Source of the DNA: Ignavibacteriales bacterium
GTDB taxonomy: Bacteria; Bacteroidota; Ignavibacteria; Ignavibacteriales; Melioribacteraceae
Assembly: GCA_016929735.1 (NCBI GenBank)
Contig: JAFGID010000150.1
Span: 1 to 25,225 of the forward strand
Length of the DNA stretch: 25,225 nt
Direction of reading: 5' to 3'
The translations under genes and the position numbers were made by a program. The notes beneath the pieces were generated by a model that was given only the letters and a program-made list of their open reading frames with translations, was not told the origin of the DNA and ran no database searches. The first letter of the stretch is position 1. Every line of letters starts with the position of its first letter. Positions 1 through 8,201 of this stretch are shown here, one piece after another.

Positions 1-1719
1 AAGACTTTACTCGAGAGAATACTAGACTCTGTTACTAAAAATGATATCAATAAAATAGTAATAGTAATTGGTTATAAAGGTGAAAATATTGTTAAACTTA
101 TTGGCAATAATTATAATGATGTACCTGTTAAGTATGTTGAGAACAAAATATATGACAAGACAAACAATATATATTCACTTTACCTAGCAAAGGATTATTT
201 AGAATCAGATGACACCTTACTATTTGAAAGCGATTTAATTTTTGAGGATAAAGTTGTTGCTAATCTTTTAAGTGATCCATTCCCAAATCTTGCAGTAGTC
301 GCGAAGTTTGAATCTTGGATGGATGGAACTGTTACAACAATTGATGATAACAATTTAATAACTGGATTTATTCCAAAATCACAAATGAAATATAAACGGG
401 TCGATAAATATTATAAGACAGTAAACATATACAAACTGTCCAAAGCATTTTGCGTTAAATCTTTTGTTCCGTTTCTCGCTGCCTATTCAAAGTCAATGGG
501 TGATAATGAATATTATGAGCAAGTATTGCGTGTGATTACTTTTATTGAGAAACAATCTCTGAAAGCTTATCCTTTAACCGACGAAAAATGGTACGAGATA
601 GATGATATCCAGGACTTGAATATTGCCGAATTAATATTTGCTGATGAGGATGAGGTCTTGGAATTTTATCAAAAAAGATGGGGAGGATATTGGCGCTTTC
701 CAAAGTTGTTGGATTTTTGTTATTTAGTGAATCCATATTTTCCTACAAAAGAAATGGAATCAGAAATAATGCGAAGTTTTTCGCGTTTATTACATTGTTA
801 TCCTTCAGGTCTAAACGTCCAAAATCTTTTAGCTGCAAGAATGTTTGATGTCGCTCAGGAAAATATCGTTGTAGGTAACGGTGCTGCAGAGTTAATAAAA
901 TCTCTAATGAATATTTTAAAAGGAACATTTGGAATTGCTTATCCCACATTTCAGGAATATCCAAATAGATTGCCAAAAGAGAGAGTAAAATATTTTAAGC
1001 CATTTGAAATTTCAGATAGTCCCTTTTACGGATACAAAGAACTTGAAATGATAAGTAAGGAAGTTGATAATATAATATTAATTAATCCCGATAATCCATC
1101 TGGCAATTTCGTTAAGAAAAATGATGTAATTAAATTAGTTGACAATTTAAAGAAACAAAAAAAGCGACTTATTCTTGATGAATCATTTATGGACTTTGCT
1201 GAAAATCCAATTGATGAATCTTTACTAAATTATGATATTATTAAAAAATATGACAATTTAATTATTGTTAAAAGTATAAGTAAAAGTTATGGCGTCCCGG
1301 GATTTAGATTAGGGGTAGTTATATCGAGCGATTTAGAAATTATCTCAAAAATTAAAAATGATGTTTCAATATGGAACATTAATTCTTTTGGTGAATACTT
1401 TATGCAGATATTCGGGAAGTATCAAAAAGATTATGTTAAATCCTGTAAATTAATTTGTGCTGAAAGAAATAATATGTATGAGAAATTAAAGACGATAAGT
1501 TTTATAGAAGTATATCCTTCAAAAGCAAATTATTTCTTATGTAGATTAAGTGAGAAGTACACAGCGACAGAATTAACTAAATTATTATTAACAGAACATA
1601 ATATTTTGATTAAGGACCTAACCGGAAAACCGGGGTTGGAAAGCGGAGAATTTATTAGAATAGCTGTTAGAGATTCACTTGACAACAATACTTTAATAAA
1701 AGTATTATCAGATTTATAG
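1..1719 (+). CDS. Bifunctional LicC-like nucleotidyltransferase / PLP-dependent aminotransferase or decarboxylase (5' truncated)
   Basis: The frame is open from base 1, so the start lies outside the window; 572 residues are visible. Residues 1-215 match the later part of a LicC-type sugar-phosphate or choline-phosphate nucleotidyltransferase: VIVIGYKG at 20-27, NNIYSLYLA near 55-63, a likely metal-binding Asp78 in FESDLIF, and WYEIDD at 197-202. Roughly the first 35 residues, with the nucleotide-binding loop, are missing. Residues 240-572 form a fold-type I PLP enzyme of the HisC/CobD class: NPDNPSG at 362-368, DE at 393-394, the Schiff-base Lys428 in SISKSYG, and a carboxylate-binding Arg in FIRIAVRD near the end. 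Such fusions usually make and activate one amino-alcohol phosphate. The CDP-alcohol transferase two genes downstream supports CTP as the nucleotide. Whether the PLP domain transaminates or decarboxylates (for example serine phosphate to ethanolamine phosphate) cannot be read from sequence. The internal ATG at 319 is not the start. Confidence 0.85.
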   Translation, partial: KTLLERILDSVTKNDINKIVIVIGYKGENIVKLIGNNYNDVPVKYVENKIYDKTNNIYSLYLAKDYLESDDTLLFESDLIFEDKVVANLLSDPFPNLAVVAKFESWMDGTVTTIDDNNLITGFIPKSQMKYKRVDKYYKTVNIYKLSKAFCVKSFVPFLAAYSKSMGDNEYYEQVLRVITFIEKQSLKAYPLTDEKWYEIDDIQDLNIAELIFADEDEVLEFYQKRWGGYWRFPKLLDFCYLVNPYFPTKEMESEIMRSFSRLLHCYPSGLNVQNLLAARMFDVAQENIVVGNGAAELIKSLMNILKGTFGIAYPTFQEYPNRLPKERVKYFKPFEISDSPFYGYKELEMISKEVDNIILINPDNPSGNFVKKNDVIKLVDNLKKQKKRLILDESFMDFAENPIDESLLNYDIIKKYDNLIIVKSISKSYGVPGFRLGVVISSDLEIISKIKNDVSIWNINSFGEYFMQIFGKYQKDYVKSCKLICAERNNMYEKLKTISFIEVYPSKANYFLCRLSEKYTATELTKLLLTEHNILIKDLTGKPGLESGEFIRIAVRDSLDNNTLIKVLSDL

Positions 1720-1723
1720 ATTA

Positions 1724-2023
1724 ATGAAAGAAAATAAAATATTTAAGCATATTCTCTATATTATCAGTTCATCGCTGTTTTTTCTTGCAGCAGGGATTTT
1801 AATTGTCCGAATATTTTTTATTATTAATAAAGTTTATGAATTTCTGGTAATCGAAAAAATAATATTGGGAGCTTTAGCAGGAGCAATAGTGGGGTTAATA
1901 TTTTCGATTGTTTCATTTTCTTACTTAAAAGAGAAAACGATAAATAAATTAATATGGGTTGGTTTTATCGGGGCAATAATTATTTTTATTATTACAAGAA
2001 TTTTATTTATTCATTCACAATAA
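1724..2023 (+). CDS. Small multi-pass membrane protein, unknown
   Basis: This 99-residue protein starts 4 bases after the stop of the nucleotidyltransferase/PLP fusion and ends 10 bases before the CDP-alcohol transferase, so the three are probably co-transcribed. It has three strongly hydrophobic stretches, at about 10-32, 43-68 and 76-95, with Lys/Arg-rich turns between them, which predicts an inner-membrane protein. No catalytic motif or known family was recognised. The position suggests a helper or anchor for the head-group pathway, but that rests on context alone. Confidence 0.65.
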   Translation: MKENKIFKHILYIISSSLFFLAAGILIVRIFFIINKVYEFLVIEKIILGALAGAIVGLIFSIVSFSYLKEKTINKLIWVGFIGAIIIFIITRILFIHSQ

Positions 2024-2033
2024 TATTTTAATA

Positions 2034-2909
2034 ATGAATATCTTCAAGCAGTATAAGTCATCACTAAAAAAAATCGAAATAGAAGAAATCGGAGATTTGC
2101 TTTTCTTCAGACCTTTGGCGTTTATTTTAGTCAAGCTTTTTTACATAATGCCGATTACTCCAAATCAGATAAGCTTTTTGTCTATGGTGTGTGGAATTTT
2201 ATCAGGTGTGTTTTTAGCTCAAGGAACAAGGAACAGTTTTCTGATAGGAGGCATATTAGTTCTTCTTGCTCAGGTAATTGATTGCTGCGATGGAATGATC
2301 GCACGGTTGAAGAAGAATGGCACAAAAACAGGAAGAATTATTGACGGTGCTGTGGATTATATAACAACAATCTCAATTTATATCGGTTTAGCAATCGGGT
2401 TATCAAAATTGTTAAATGATAAAGTAATTGAACTACCAATGCAACCTTGGTTATTGATTTTATTATATGGATTCTTTACTTTTATACATGCAATTTTTAC
2501 CGATAAATATAGAAACAGATATGAACATTATGTTTATAATAAATCTTTGGACCCAAAATCTCAAATTAAAGAGTTTGAAGAAGAACTCGAACGAATTAAA
2601 AATGTTAGGGGAAAGTATTTAGATAAATTTCTAATACGTGCATACGTAAAGTACACAAAAATTCAATCTGGAAAATCAACAAAGGAAATTGTTAAGTATG
2701 ATTCAAAGGATTATAAAAAATCCAATCGAATAATGGTCTTTTTTTGGAATTTTATCGGACCTTCAGAGCATATTCTGTTTTTTGCTTTGTCTGTCATCTT
2801 ATTTAAACCAATGATTTTTTTCTACTTTGTAATTGTAATTTCTAATATTTATCTGATATTTTTATTGATAATTCAGTTTTTTATTAATAAAAAATTAAAA
2901 AAGAATTAA
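2034..2909 (+). CDS. CDP-alcohol phosphatidyltransferase family protein
   Basis: An integral membrane enzyme of 291 residues that should transfer a phospho-alcohol from a CDP-alcohol, or a phosphatidyl group from CDP-diacylglycerol, with release of CMP. The family signature D-x2-DG-x2-AR-x8-G-x3-D-x3-D is complete: Asp83, Asp86, Gly87, Ala90, Arg91, Gly100, Asp104 and Asp108. The four Asp residues bind the metal ions. Hydrophobic segments lie before the motif (25-60, 68-82), after it (108-125, 138-152), and at the C-terminus (246-287). A charged cytoplasmic insert runs from about 155 to 240, which makes the protein longer than a minimal PgsA or PssA. As the third gene of the run that begins with a CTP-transferase-like fusion, it is the probable user of the CDP-activated head group. 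The acceptor (diacylglycerol, another lipid or a polymer) is unknown. Confidence 0.85.
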   Translation: MNIFKQYKSSLKKIEIEEIGDLLFFRPLAFILVKLFYIMPITPNQISFLSMVCGILSGVFLAQGTRNSFLIGGILVLLAQVIDCCDGMIARLKKNGTKTGRIIDGAVDYITTISIYIGLAIGLSKLLNDKVIELPMQPWLLILLYGFFTFIHAIFTDKYRNRYEHYVYNKSLDPKSQIKEFEEELERIKNVRGKYLDKFLIRAYVKYTKIQSGKSTKEIVKYDSKDYKKSNRIMVFFWNFIGPSEHILFFALSVILFKPMIFFYFVIVISNIYLIFLLIIQFFINKKLKKN

Positions 2910-2985
2910 TTATTTTTAAAGTATTATAATAAAACAATTTAATCTTATAATAAAAATATTTTTAGTAATAATCAGGTTAAATTTT

Positions 2986-2993
2986 TATATTTA
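2986..2993 (+). promoter_or_regulatory. Possible -7 element for the T9SS protein gene
   Basis: TATATTTA matches the Bacteroidetes -7 consensus TAnnTTTG at all fixed positions but the last, and lies 30 bases before the ATG at 3024. No TTG is seen at the expected -33 position, so support is weak. Confidence 0.3.
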
Positions 2994-3023
2994 CACCGCA
3001 AATATTCAATAATTATAAGAAGT

Positions 3024-4697
3024 ATGAGAAAACTCTTTCTACTATTTTTTCTTAGTATGTTTTCCCTAATTACTGCTCAGCAAAATCCAGTTTTTTTTAG
3101 GGCTTACTGTCCGGAGTTTATACCTGTCGGTTCCACTTATAATATATCTTTAATTAATAGAATTCATCTTTTAAATGCTGATAAGGTAGTCTTCTATATA
3201 TTAATGGATGATGAAACAAATTTAGAATCTGTATTGCTTAAGAATTTGGAAATTAAAACAGCGATAAAATATAAACCGACAACTTACAAAAATCGAAATG
3301 AAAAATGTTATAGTATTATATTTGATATAAAAGATACAACAATCGACCTATCCAAAACTTTTCAGCTATTGTTAGATGTCTCCTCGAGAAGTAGAACTTC
3401 GAACAAAATTTATTTTGCAATAGAATTACAAAAGGGGAGTGATACGGTTCTTGTTTCTCAATCATCATTTGATAAAAATGGTGAAAAATTACCTACTATT
3501 AAGTTGAATTATTATTTACCACAAACTACCGCAGGTAATTTATTGCAAGTTGAAAAAAATGGTTTTTTAAAAGTGAATTTTAATAATGGTGAGGACGTTA
3601 AAAATTTACTTATTAGTTTTTGGTGCAAACCTCCGATATTTTCTAAATCATTTTTTGATATATCAAATACTCAGACAAATGAGATTATTCTTAATCTTTC
3701 TTCAAACGAATTTCAAGCAATAACTTCAAATGAACCTGAAGGATTCAAACATATTACGAATAAAATTATTAGTCGAAATACTTGGACTTATTTTCTGGTA
3801 TTTTTTAATGATGAAAATAATCAAATAGAAGTATTTGCTAATGAAGAAATTCTTTTTACTATTCCATTCAAGCCTAATACCTATTTGAAAGATTTACAAT
3901 TTAATTTTGTAAATGACGAAGATGAAAAATTACATATTGATTTATTGAAATTTTGGAAATTTGAAAATTCTTTGGATAATAACTTTGCAAATAAGCATTA
4001 TAATTCCTATCAACCAGATAGCTCAAAATTATTGTTAGAATTAAATTTTGATAATAATGCAATTCTTAACAATAATTCAAATAATAAATTATTAAATCTG
4101 ATAACAGAAAGAACAAAAATTACTAAATCGGATGCGCCTATATTTTCAAAGGCACCTGAATTAAATGTTAATATCTATGAAAATTATTTCCAGTTAGAAT
4201 GGAAAATATTAGATTTGAATAATGCAGTTAGGGTGATAGTTGAAAAATCAACTGATGGAAAAACATATAAAGAAATAGGGCAGGTTTTTATATCAAAGAA
4301 TAAAGAAGAAATTTACAATTTCCCAGATGCCAAAAATATCGAAGATAATATTGTTTACTACAGAATATATCAACTAAATAATGACGGCAGTAAAACATAC
4401 TCCCAACAGATGAAAATAGGTCTTGGAGAAAAGAAAAATTTTATTTTACGCCAAAATTATCCTAATCCGTTTAACCCGATTACTAATATATACGTAGAAA
4501 TATTAGAAAGTACAGAGATTGAATTATCGGTTTATAGTTTATCTGGGAAAAAAATAATAACACTTCAAGAGGGTACGCTTGGAACCGGTAATCATAGCTT
4601 TCAATTCGATGGCTCCAACTTACCATCGGGAATTTATCTTTACGAAATAAAATCACCAACACAATCTGTCGTTCAAAAAATGATTCTTGCTAAATAA
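3024..4697 (+). CDS. Secreted T9SS type A sorting-domain protein with a LamG-like region
   Basis: A 557-residue exported protein. A signal peptide is clear: MRK, a hydrophobic core, and probable cleavage after Ala18 (LITA|QQ). The middle, about 175-310, has the strand-rich pattern of a LamG/concanavalin-like lectin fold, including an NTWTYFLVFF stretch; this assignment is from pattern only. A fibronectin-like beta segment follows near 380-465. The last 85 or so residues are a type IX secretion sorting domain: RQNYPNPFNPITNIYVEI, then a GTGNHSFQFDGS turn, then LPSGIYLYEI. Such domains send proteins through the outer membrane, usually to be cleaved and attached to the surface. No catalytic residues were recognised, so it is probably a structural or binding surface protein. 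It stands alone, with 114 bases upstream and 204 downstream. A short A/G-rich stretch precedes the ATG. Confidence 0.85.
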   Translation: MRKLFLLFFLSMFSLITAQQNPVFFRAYCPEFIPVGSTYNISLINRIHLLNADKVVFYILMDDETNLESVLLKNLEIKTAIKYKPTTYKNRNEKCYSIIFDIKDTTIDLSKTFQLLLDVSSRSRTSNKIYFAIELQKGSDTVLVSQSSFDKNGEKLPTIKLNYYLPQTTAGNLLQVEKNGFLKVNFNNGEDVKNLLISFWCKPPIFSKSFFDISNTQTNEIILNLSSNEFQAITSNEPEGFKHITNKIISRNTWTYFLVFFNDENNQIEVFANEEILFTIPFKPNTYLKDLQFNFVNDEDEKLHIDLLKFWKFENSLDNNFANKHYNSYQPDSSKLLLELNFDNNAILNNNSNNKLLNLITERTKITKSDAPIFSKAPELNVNIYENYFQLEWKILDLNNAVRVIVEKSTDGKTYKEIGQVFISKNKEEIYNFPDAKNIEDNIVYYRIYQLNNDGSKTYSQQMKIGLGEKKNFILRQNYPNPFNPITNIYVEILESTEIELSVYSLSGKKIITLQEGTLGTGNHSFQFDGSNLPSGIYLYEIKSPTQSVVQKMILAK

Positions 4698-4717
4698 CTA
4701 ACTTATACTAAGCAATG

Positions 4718-4732
4718 AAAGATGACATCTTT
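4718..4732 (+). terminator. Weak terminator-like hairpin after the T9SS protein
   Basis: A 6-bp stem, AAAGAT and ATCTTT, with loop GAC starts 21 bases after the stop and is followed by GACTTTTC. The stem is short and AT-only, so it may be chance. The rest of this 204-base spacer is AT-rich with no other clear structure. Confidence 0.25.
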
Positions 4733-4891
4733 GACTTTTCAAAAGATTTAGTCTATTGTAAAAATTTTATCATTTTTCAAGATTATTTGTCCAAAGTAAA
4801 TATGTCTTTTTTATAAAAGTTTTTTTAATGTTGAAATTGAAATTTTAAATTTCTATTATTGGCAAGTAATTATAAAAATATTTAATCATTT

Positions 4892-4896
4892 AGGAG
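4892..4896 (+). promoter_or_regulatory. Shine-Dalgarno AGGAG for pepT
   Basis: AGGAG sits 5 bases before the ATG at 4902 and fixes the start of pepT. Many genes in this window lack so strong a site. Confidence 0.8.
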
Positions 4897-4901
4897 TTTT
4901 T

Positions 4902-6152
4902 ATGTTTGATAAAAATTATAACTTCACTGTCGTTGACAGATTTCTAAAATATGTCAAGTACGATACTCAATCGAATGAAGAAGAGACAAGATTTCCAAGT
5001 ACTGAAAAGCAATTAGTGCTATTAAAGGATTTAATTGATGAATTGAAAGGAATTGGAATTAAAGATGCGGAAATTGACCAGTATGGATATGTATACGCAA
5101 CCTTACCAGCAAATACAACTAAAGATGTTCCGACAATAGGTTTTATGGCTCATGCAGATACATCACCGGCAGTTTCAGGTGAAAATGTCAATCCAATTAT
5201 TCACAAAAACTATCAAGGGAATGATATTATACTTCCAAAAGATAAAACTAAAATAATCAAGATTGAAGAGAATCCCGATTTGAAGGATATGCTCGGTTAT
5301 GATATCATTACTACAGATGGAACAACTTTGCTTGGTGCTGACGATAAAGCGGGTATTGCTGAAATAATTGATGCCTTAAATTATTTACTAACCCATCCCG
5401 AAATAAAACATGGAACAATAAGAGTATGCTTTTCACCCGATGAAGAGGTGGCAAGAGGTACAGAACATTTTGATGTTGCAAAATTCAACGCAAAATATGC
5501 ATATACAGTTGATGGTGGACAAAAAGGTGAAATTGAGACAGAAACATTTTGTGCTGACATGGTGGTCTTAAAATTTATTGGTAAGAATGTTCACCCGGGA
5601 TATGCAAAGAATAAAATGGTTAACTCGATTAAAGTAGCATCATATTTTATTGATAATCTTCCAAAAGATAAATTATCACCCGAAACAACGGAAAAGAGAG
5701 AAGGTTTTGTCCATTGTGTTAGTTTTCAAGGAACGGAAGAAAGTACAACTTTAAAAATAATTATCCGCGATTTCGTAGCTGATAAATTGAAAGAATATGA
5801 AGATTTTATTGAAGGTATAGCAAAGAAAGCGGTTGAAGTATTCCCCGGTGCTACCTATGAATTTGAAATTAAAGAACAATATCGTAATATGAAATACGTT
5901 CTTGATGACCACCATCAGGTTGAACAATATGCGGTTGAAGCAATGGAAAGACTTGGGATTAAACCAATTAAATCCGCAATTCGTGGCGGAACTGATGGTG
6001 CTCGTTTGAGTTTTCAAGGATTGCCGACTCCCAATCTTTTTGCAGGTGGACACAATTTCCATTCAATTCTTGAATGGGTGGCAGTTCAGGATATGCAAGA
6101 AGCAGTAAAGACAATTGTTGAGATTGCAAAAGTATGGGAAGAAAAATCTTAA
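4902..6152 (+). CDS. pepT: Peptidase T (tripeptide aminopeptidase)
   Basis: A cytoplasmic M20B metallopeptidase that removes the N-terminal residue from tripeptides. At 416 residues it has the usual PepT length. Zinc ligands and catalytic residues can be placed: His84 and Asp86 in MAHADTSP, the bridging Asp147 in LLGADDKAG, catalytic Glu181 next to Glu182 in SPDEEVARG, Asp204 in YTVDGG, and His384 in AGGHNFHS. RGGTDGARLSFQGLP at 361-375 is typical of PepT. The dimerisation lid domain lies between about 210 and 325, including HPGYAKNKMVNS. The start is supported by AGGAG just upstream. The gene stands alone and ends at a strong terminator that it shares with the convergent epimerase gene. Known in the family: peptide scavenging. 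Nothing odd was seen. Confidence 0.95.
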   Translation: MFDKNYNFTVVDRFLKYVKYDTQSNEEETRFPSTEKQLVLLKDLIDELKGIGIKDAEIDQYGYVYATLPANTTKDVPTIGFMAHADTSPAVSGENVNPIIHKNYQGNDIILPKDKTKIIKIEENPDLKDMLGYDIITTDGTTLLGADDKAGIAEIIDALNYLLTHPEIKHGTIRVCFSPDEEVARGTEHFDVAKFNAKYAYTVDGGQKGEIETETFCADMVVLKFIGKNVHPGYAKNKMVNSIKVASYFIDNLPKDKLSPETTEKREGFVHCVSFQGTEESTTLKIIIRDFVADKLKEYEDFIEGIAKKAVEVFPGATYEFEIKEQYRNMKYVLDDHHQVEQYAVEAMERLGIKPIKSAIRGGTDGARLSFQGLPTPNLFAGGHNFHSILEWVAVQDMQEAVKTIVEIAKVWEEKS

Positions 6153-6169
6153 TTTAAATAATATTTATT

Positions 6170-6199
6170 AAGCTGATAATTTTAAATAATTATCAGCTT
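6170..6199. terminator. Bidirectional intrinsic terminator
   Basis: A perfect 12-bp inverted repeat, AAGCTGATAATT and AATTATCAGCTT, with a 6-base AT loop lies between the convergent ends of pepT (6152) and the epimerase (6205). A-rich sequence before and T-rich sequence after each arm let it act on both strands. Confidence 0.8.
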
Positions 6200-6204
6200 T
6201 CCAT

Positions 6205-7242
6205 CTAAAAAAACAACTTAGCAAATTTTAAAATCCCTTGACTCCAAGGTACTCGATGAGATATTCCTTTCTGCTTTTTGAATGAATCCAGATTATCTAA
6301 GTACCATTGATAATTTCTTATCAGGGCATCCTTATTTGAATACTTCGGTGTAAAATTTAAAATTTTCTCCGCTTTTTCAATTGAAACAAATGAATCTTTT
6401 GAAGCAGTTTCATATATCCATTTGTAAAGTGGAGATAATTTTAATTTCTCGAGAATTTTTAGACTAATAATAATAGGTTTTTCTGGTAAAGAAATTATTC
6501 GTTTACCATATCCAGCATAATCCAGAACTGCCTGATAGTCCTCTTTTATTGTCGTAAATTCTTTGGCTCCGATATTGAAAGTATCATTTACTACTTTTTC
6601 ATCGAATTCAACGCATCTATAAATAGCGTCGCACAAATCTTCAACATCAAGAAGTTGATAACGATTATTTCCTTTTCCAATGACGGGAAAATTTTTCTTA
6701 TCTTTGGCCCAGTCATATAGCATGGCAAAGACACCCAATCGTTCAGGCCCAATAAATGATTTAGGTCGTATAATTGGTATACACATTCCTCTTTCTTTAG
6801 CTTTTAGACATTCTTCTTCTGCTTTGATTTTTGCTTCTCCGTAAGGACCTACTCCTATTAATTCATCGTCTTCGTAAATCGGATGATGATCGGGTATACC
6901 ATAAACTGCAGTTGATGATATATGAATAAATCTTTTTACATTATTTTTTTCTGCGGCTTCAACTAAAATTCTTGTTCCGTCTACATCAGTTGAAAATATT
7001 TCTTCTGGAGTATAAAGAGGCAATGCTGCAGCTGTGTGAACAACAATATCAATGTCGTTAAATACTTTTTCAACATCAGTTTGATCCCGGATATCCCCTT
7101 TAATTATTTCAATTTTATCTTTTATATCTGGATAATCGAACTCAGCAAAATCAAGCGAAACAATTTCATGATTTCGTTCAATAAGATACCTTATTAAATT
7201 AATTCCCAGGAATCCTGAACCACCGGTAATAAGAAATTTCAT
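6205..7242 (-). CDS. NAD(P)-dependent epimerase/dehydratase (extended SDR)
   Basis: A 345-residue extended short-chain dehydrogenase. The N-terminal Rossmann motif is intact (TGGSGFLG, with Gly7, Gly10 and Gly13). The catalytic set is Ser/Thr near 109-111 (HISSTAVYG), Tyr134 and Lys138 in YGEAK. The order resembles UDP-sugar 4-epimerases and 3-beta-hydroxysteroid-dehydrogenase-like members, but the substrate cannot be fixed. The C-terminal 60 residues (YQWYLDN and after) are the variable substrate domain. It is the last gene of the minus-strand run and follows prmA by 33 bases. AAGGA a few bases before the ATG supports the start. A nucleotide-sugar or lipid-linked substrate is plausible, but that is a guess. 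Confidence 0.85.
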   Translation of the reverse strand: MKFLITGGSGFLGINLIRYLIERNHEIVSLDFAEFDYPDIKDKIEIIKGDIRDQTDVEKVFNDIDIVVHTAAALPLYTPEEIFSTDVDGTRILVEAAEKNNVKRFIHISSTAVYGIPDHHPIYEDDELIGVGPYGEAKIKAEEECLKAKERGMCIPIIRPKSFIGPERLGVFAMLYDWAKDKKNFPVIGKGNNRYQLLDVEDLCDAIYRCVEFDEKVVNDTFNIGAKEFTTIKEDYQAVLDYAGYGKRIISLPEKPIIISLKILEKLKLSPLYKWIYETASKDSFVSIEKAEKILNFTPKYSNKDALIRNYQWYLDNLDSFKKQKGISHRVPWSQGILKFAKLFF

Positions 7243-7275
7243 TTTGATCCTTTTTGTTATTTTTATTAATAGGGC

Positions 7276-8121
7276 TTATTTATTAAATACTAGACCTAGC
7301 CATTCATCCATCTGAATTATATCTATTTGTTTTAACCCCAATTGTAAATAATTTTTCATAATATCATCATAATCAATGTCTAACAATCCCGATAAAATTA
7401 ATCTACCACCTTTTTCCATTTTATCATAAATACTCTCTTTTATGTCAAGAAGAATGTGTTTATTAATGTTTGCGACAATCAGCGAAAAAGCTTTTTCTTG
7501 TACCTGCTCAATCTCTCCAAGTCGAATATCAACTTTATATTTGACATCATTCAATTCAACATTCTCACGACCATTATCAAGACACCATTCATCATTATCA
7601 ATCGCAATTGCTTTAGCAGCACCTAATTTTACACTTGCTATTGCGAGTACCCCCGTACCACTTCCTACATCAAGGACATAATCATCTTTCTTTATATACT
7701 TCTCAATTAGTTTTAGCATTATTCTTGTTGTTTGATGTTCACCTGTTCCAAATGACATTTTAGGGTCGAGAGTAATAACAATTTGCCCCGGTTTCGCAAG
7801 ATATTTTTTTGATGTTGGTTTTATAACGATTTTATTAGTTACTTCGATTATGTTCAGCGATTTTTCCCATACTTCATTCCAGTTTTTATTTTCACAAATC
7901 TCTTCTGCTATCTCATAATTTTGAATTAGATTTTCTTTTTTTAATTTTTCCAAAATTGCCGAAATTTCCTGTTTTGTAACATTCTGCTCGGCATTAGCGA
8001 AAATATAAATCTCATTCTCTAATTCTTGAGTTCCTTCAATATCCAATATCCACATAATGCTTGAAATTAATTCAGCATTAAAAGGAATTGCTTTAATTTT
8101 GAATAAATTATAATTTTTCAT
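7276..8121 (-). CDS. prmA: Ribosomal protein L11 methyltransferase
   Basis: An S-adenosylmethionine-dependent enzyme that methylates ribosomal protein L11. The N-terminal 100 residues form the substrate-recognition domain. The C-terminal methyltransferase domain carries FGTGEHQTT at 124-132, highly typical of PrmA, and SAM motif I, LDVGSGTGVLAIAS, at 150-163. An acidic ribose-binding segment, AIDNDEWC, follows. Near 213-217, VANIN stands in place of the NPPY motif, as in PrmA proteins. The length of 281 residues is normal for Bacteroidetes-like versions. It lies between the dacB-like gene and the epimerase in the same orientation. No clear Shine-Dalgarno is visible. Confidence 0.93.
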   Translation of the reverse strand: MKNYNLFKIKAIPFNAELISSIMWILDIEGTQELENEIYIFANAEQNVTKQEISAILEKLKKENLIQNYEIAEEICENKNWNEVWEKSLNIIEVTNKIVIKPTSKKYLAKPGQIVITLDPKMSFGTGEHQTTRIMLKLIEKYIKKDDYVLDVGSGTGVLAIASVKLGAAKAIAIDNDEWCLDNGRENVELNDVKYKVDIRLGEIEQVQEKAFSLIVANINKHILLDIKESIYDKMEKGGRLILSGLLDIDYDDIMKNYLQLGLKQIDIIQMDEWLGLVFNK

Positions 8122-8137
8122 TTTACATTGTATTTTT

Positions 8138-8168
8138 ATGCCTCACAGACCACAAGACACAAAGAAAA
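8138..8168. repeat. Possible remnant of a dispersed intergenic repeat
   Basis: In the 80-base spacer between dacB and prmA, a stretch richer in C and G than its surroundings reads, on the minus strand, CTTTGTGTCTTGTGG and then TCTGTGAGGC. Its G/T phrasing resembles short phrases often scattered in intergenic DNA of environmental bacteria. Only one copy was noticed here, so its repeat nature is unproven. Confidence 0.3.
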
Positions 8169-8201
8169 TCTTAAATACTTCTTTTGTATTAACGAATATT
8201 T

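Noticed and set aside
1..1719. Phosphonate (2-aminoethylphosphonate) activation as the firm call for the fusion
   Set aside because: The PLP domain looks HisC/CobD-like, not class V PhnW-like, and no pepM gene is visible; kept only as an alternative.
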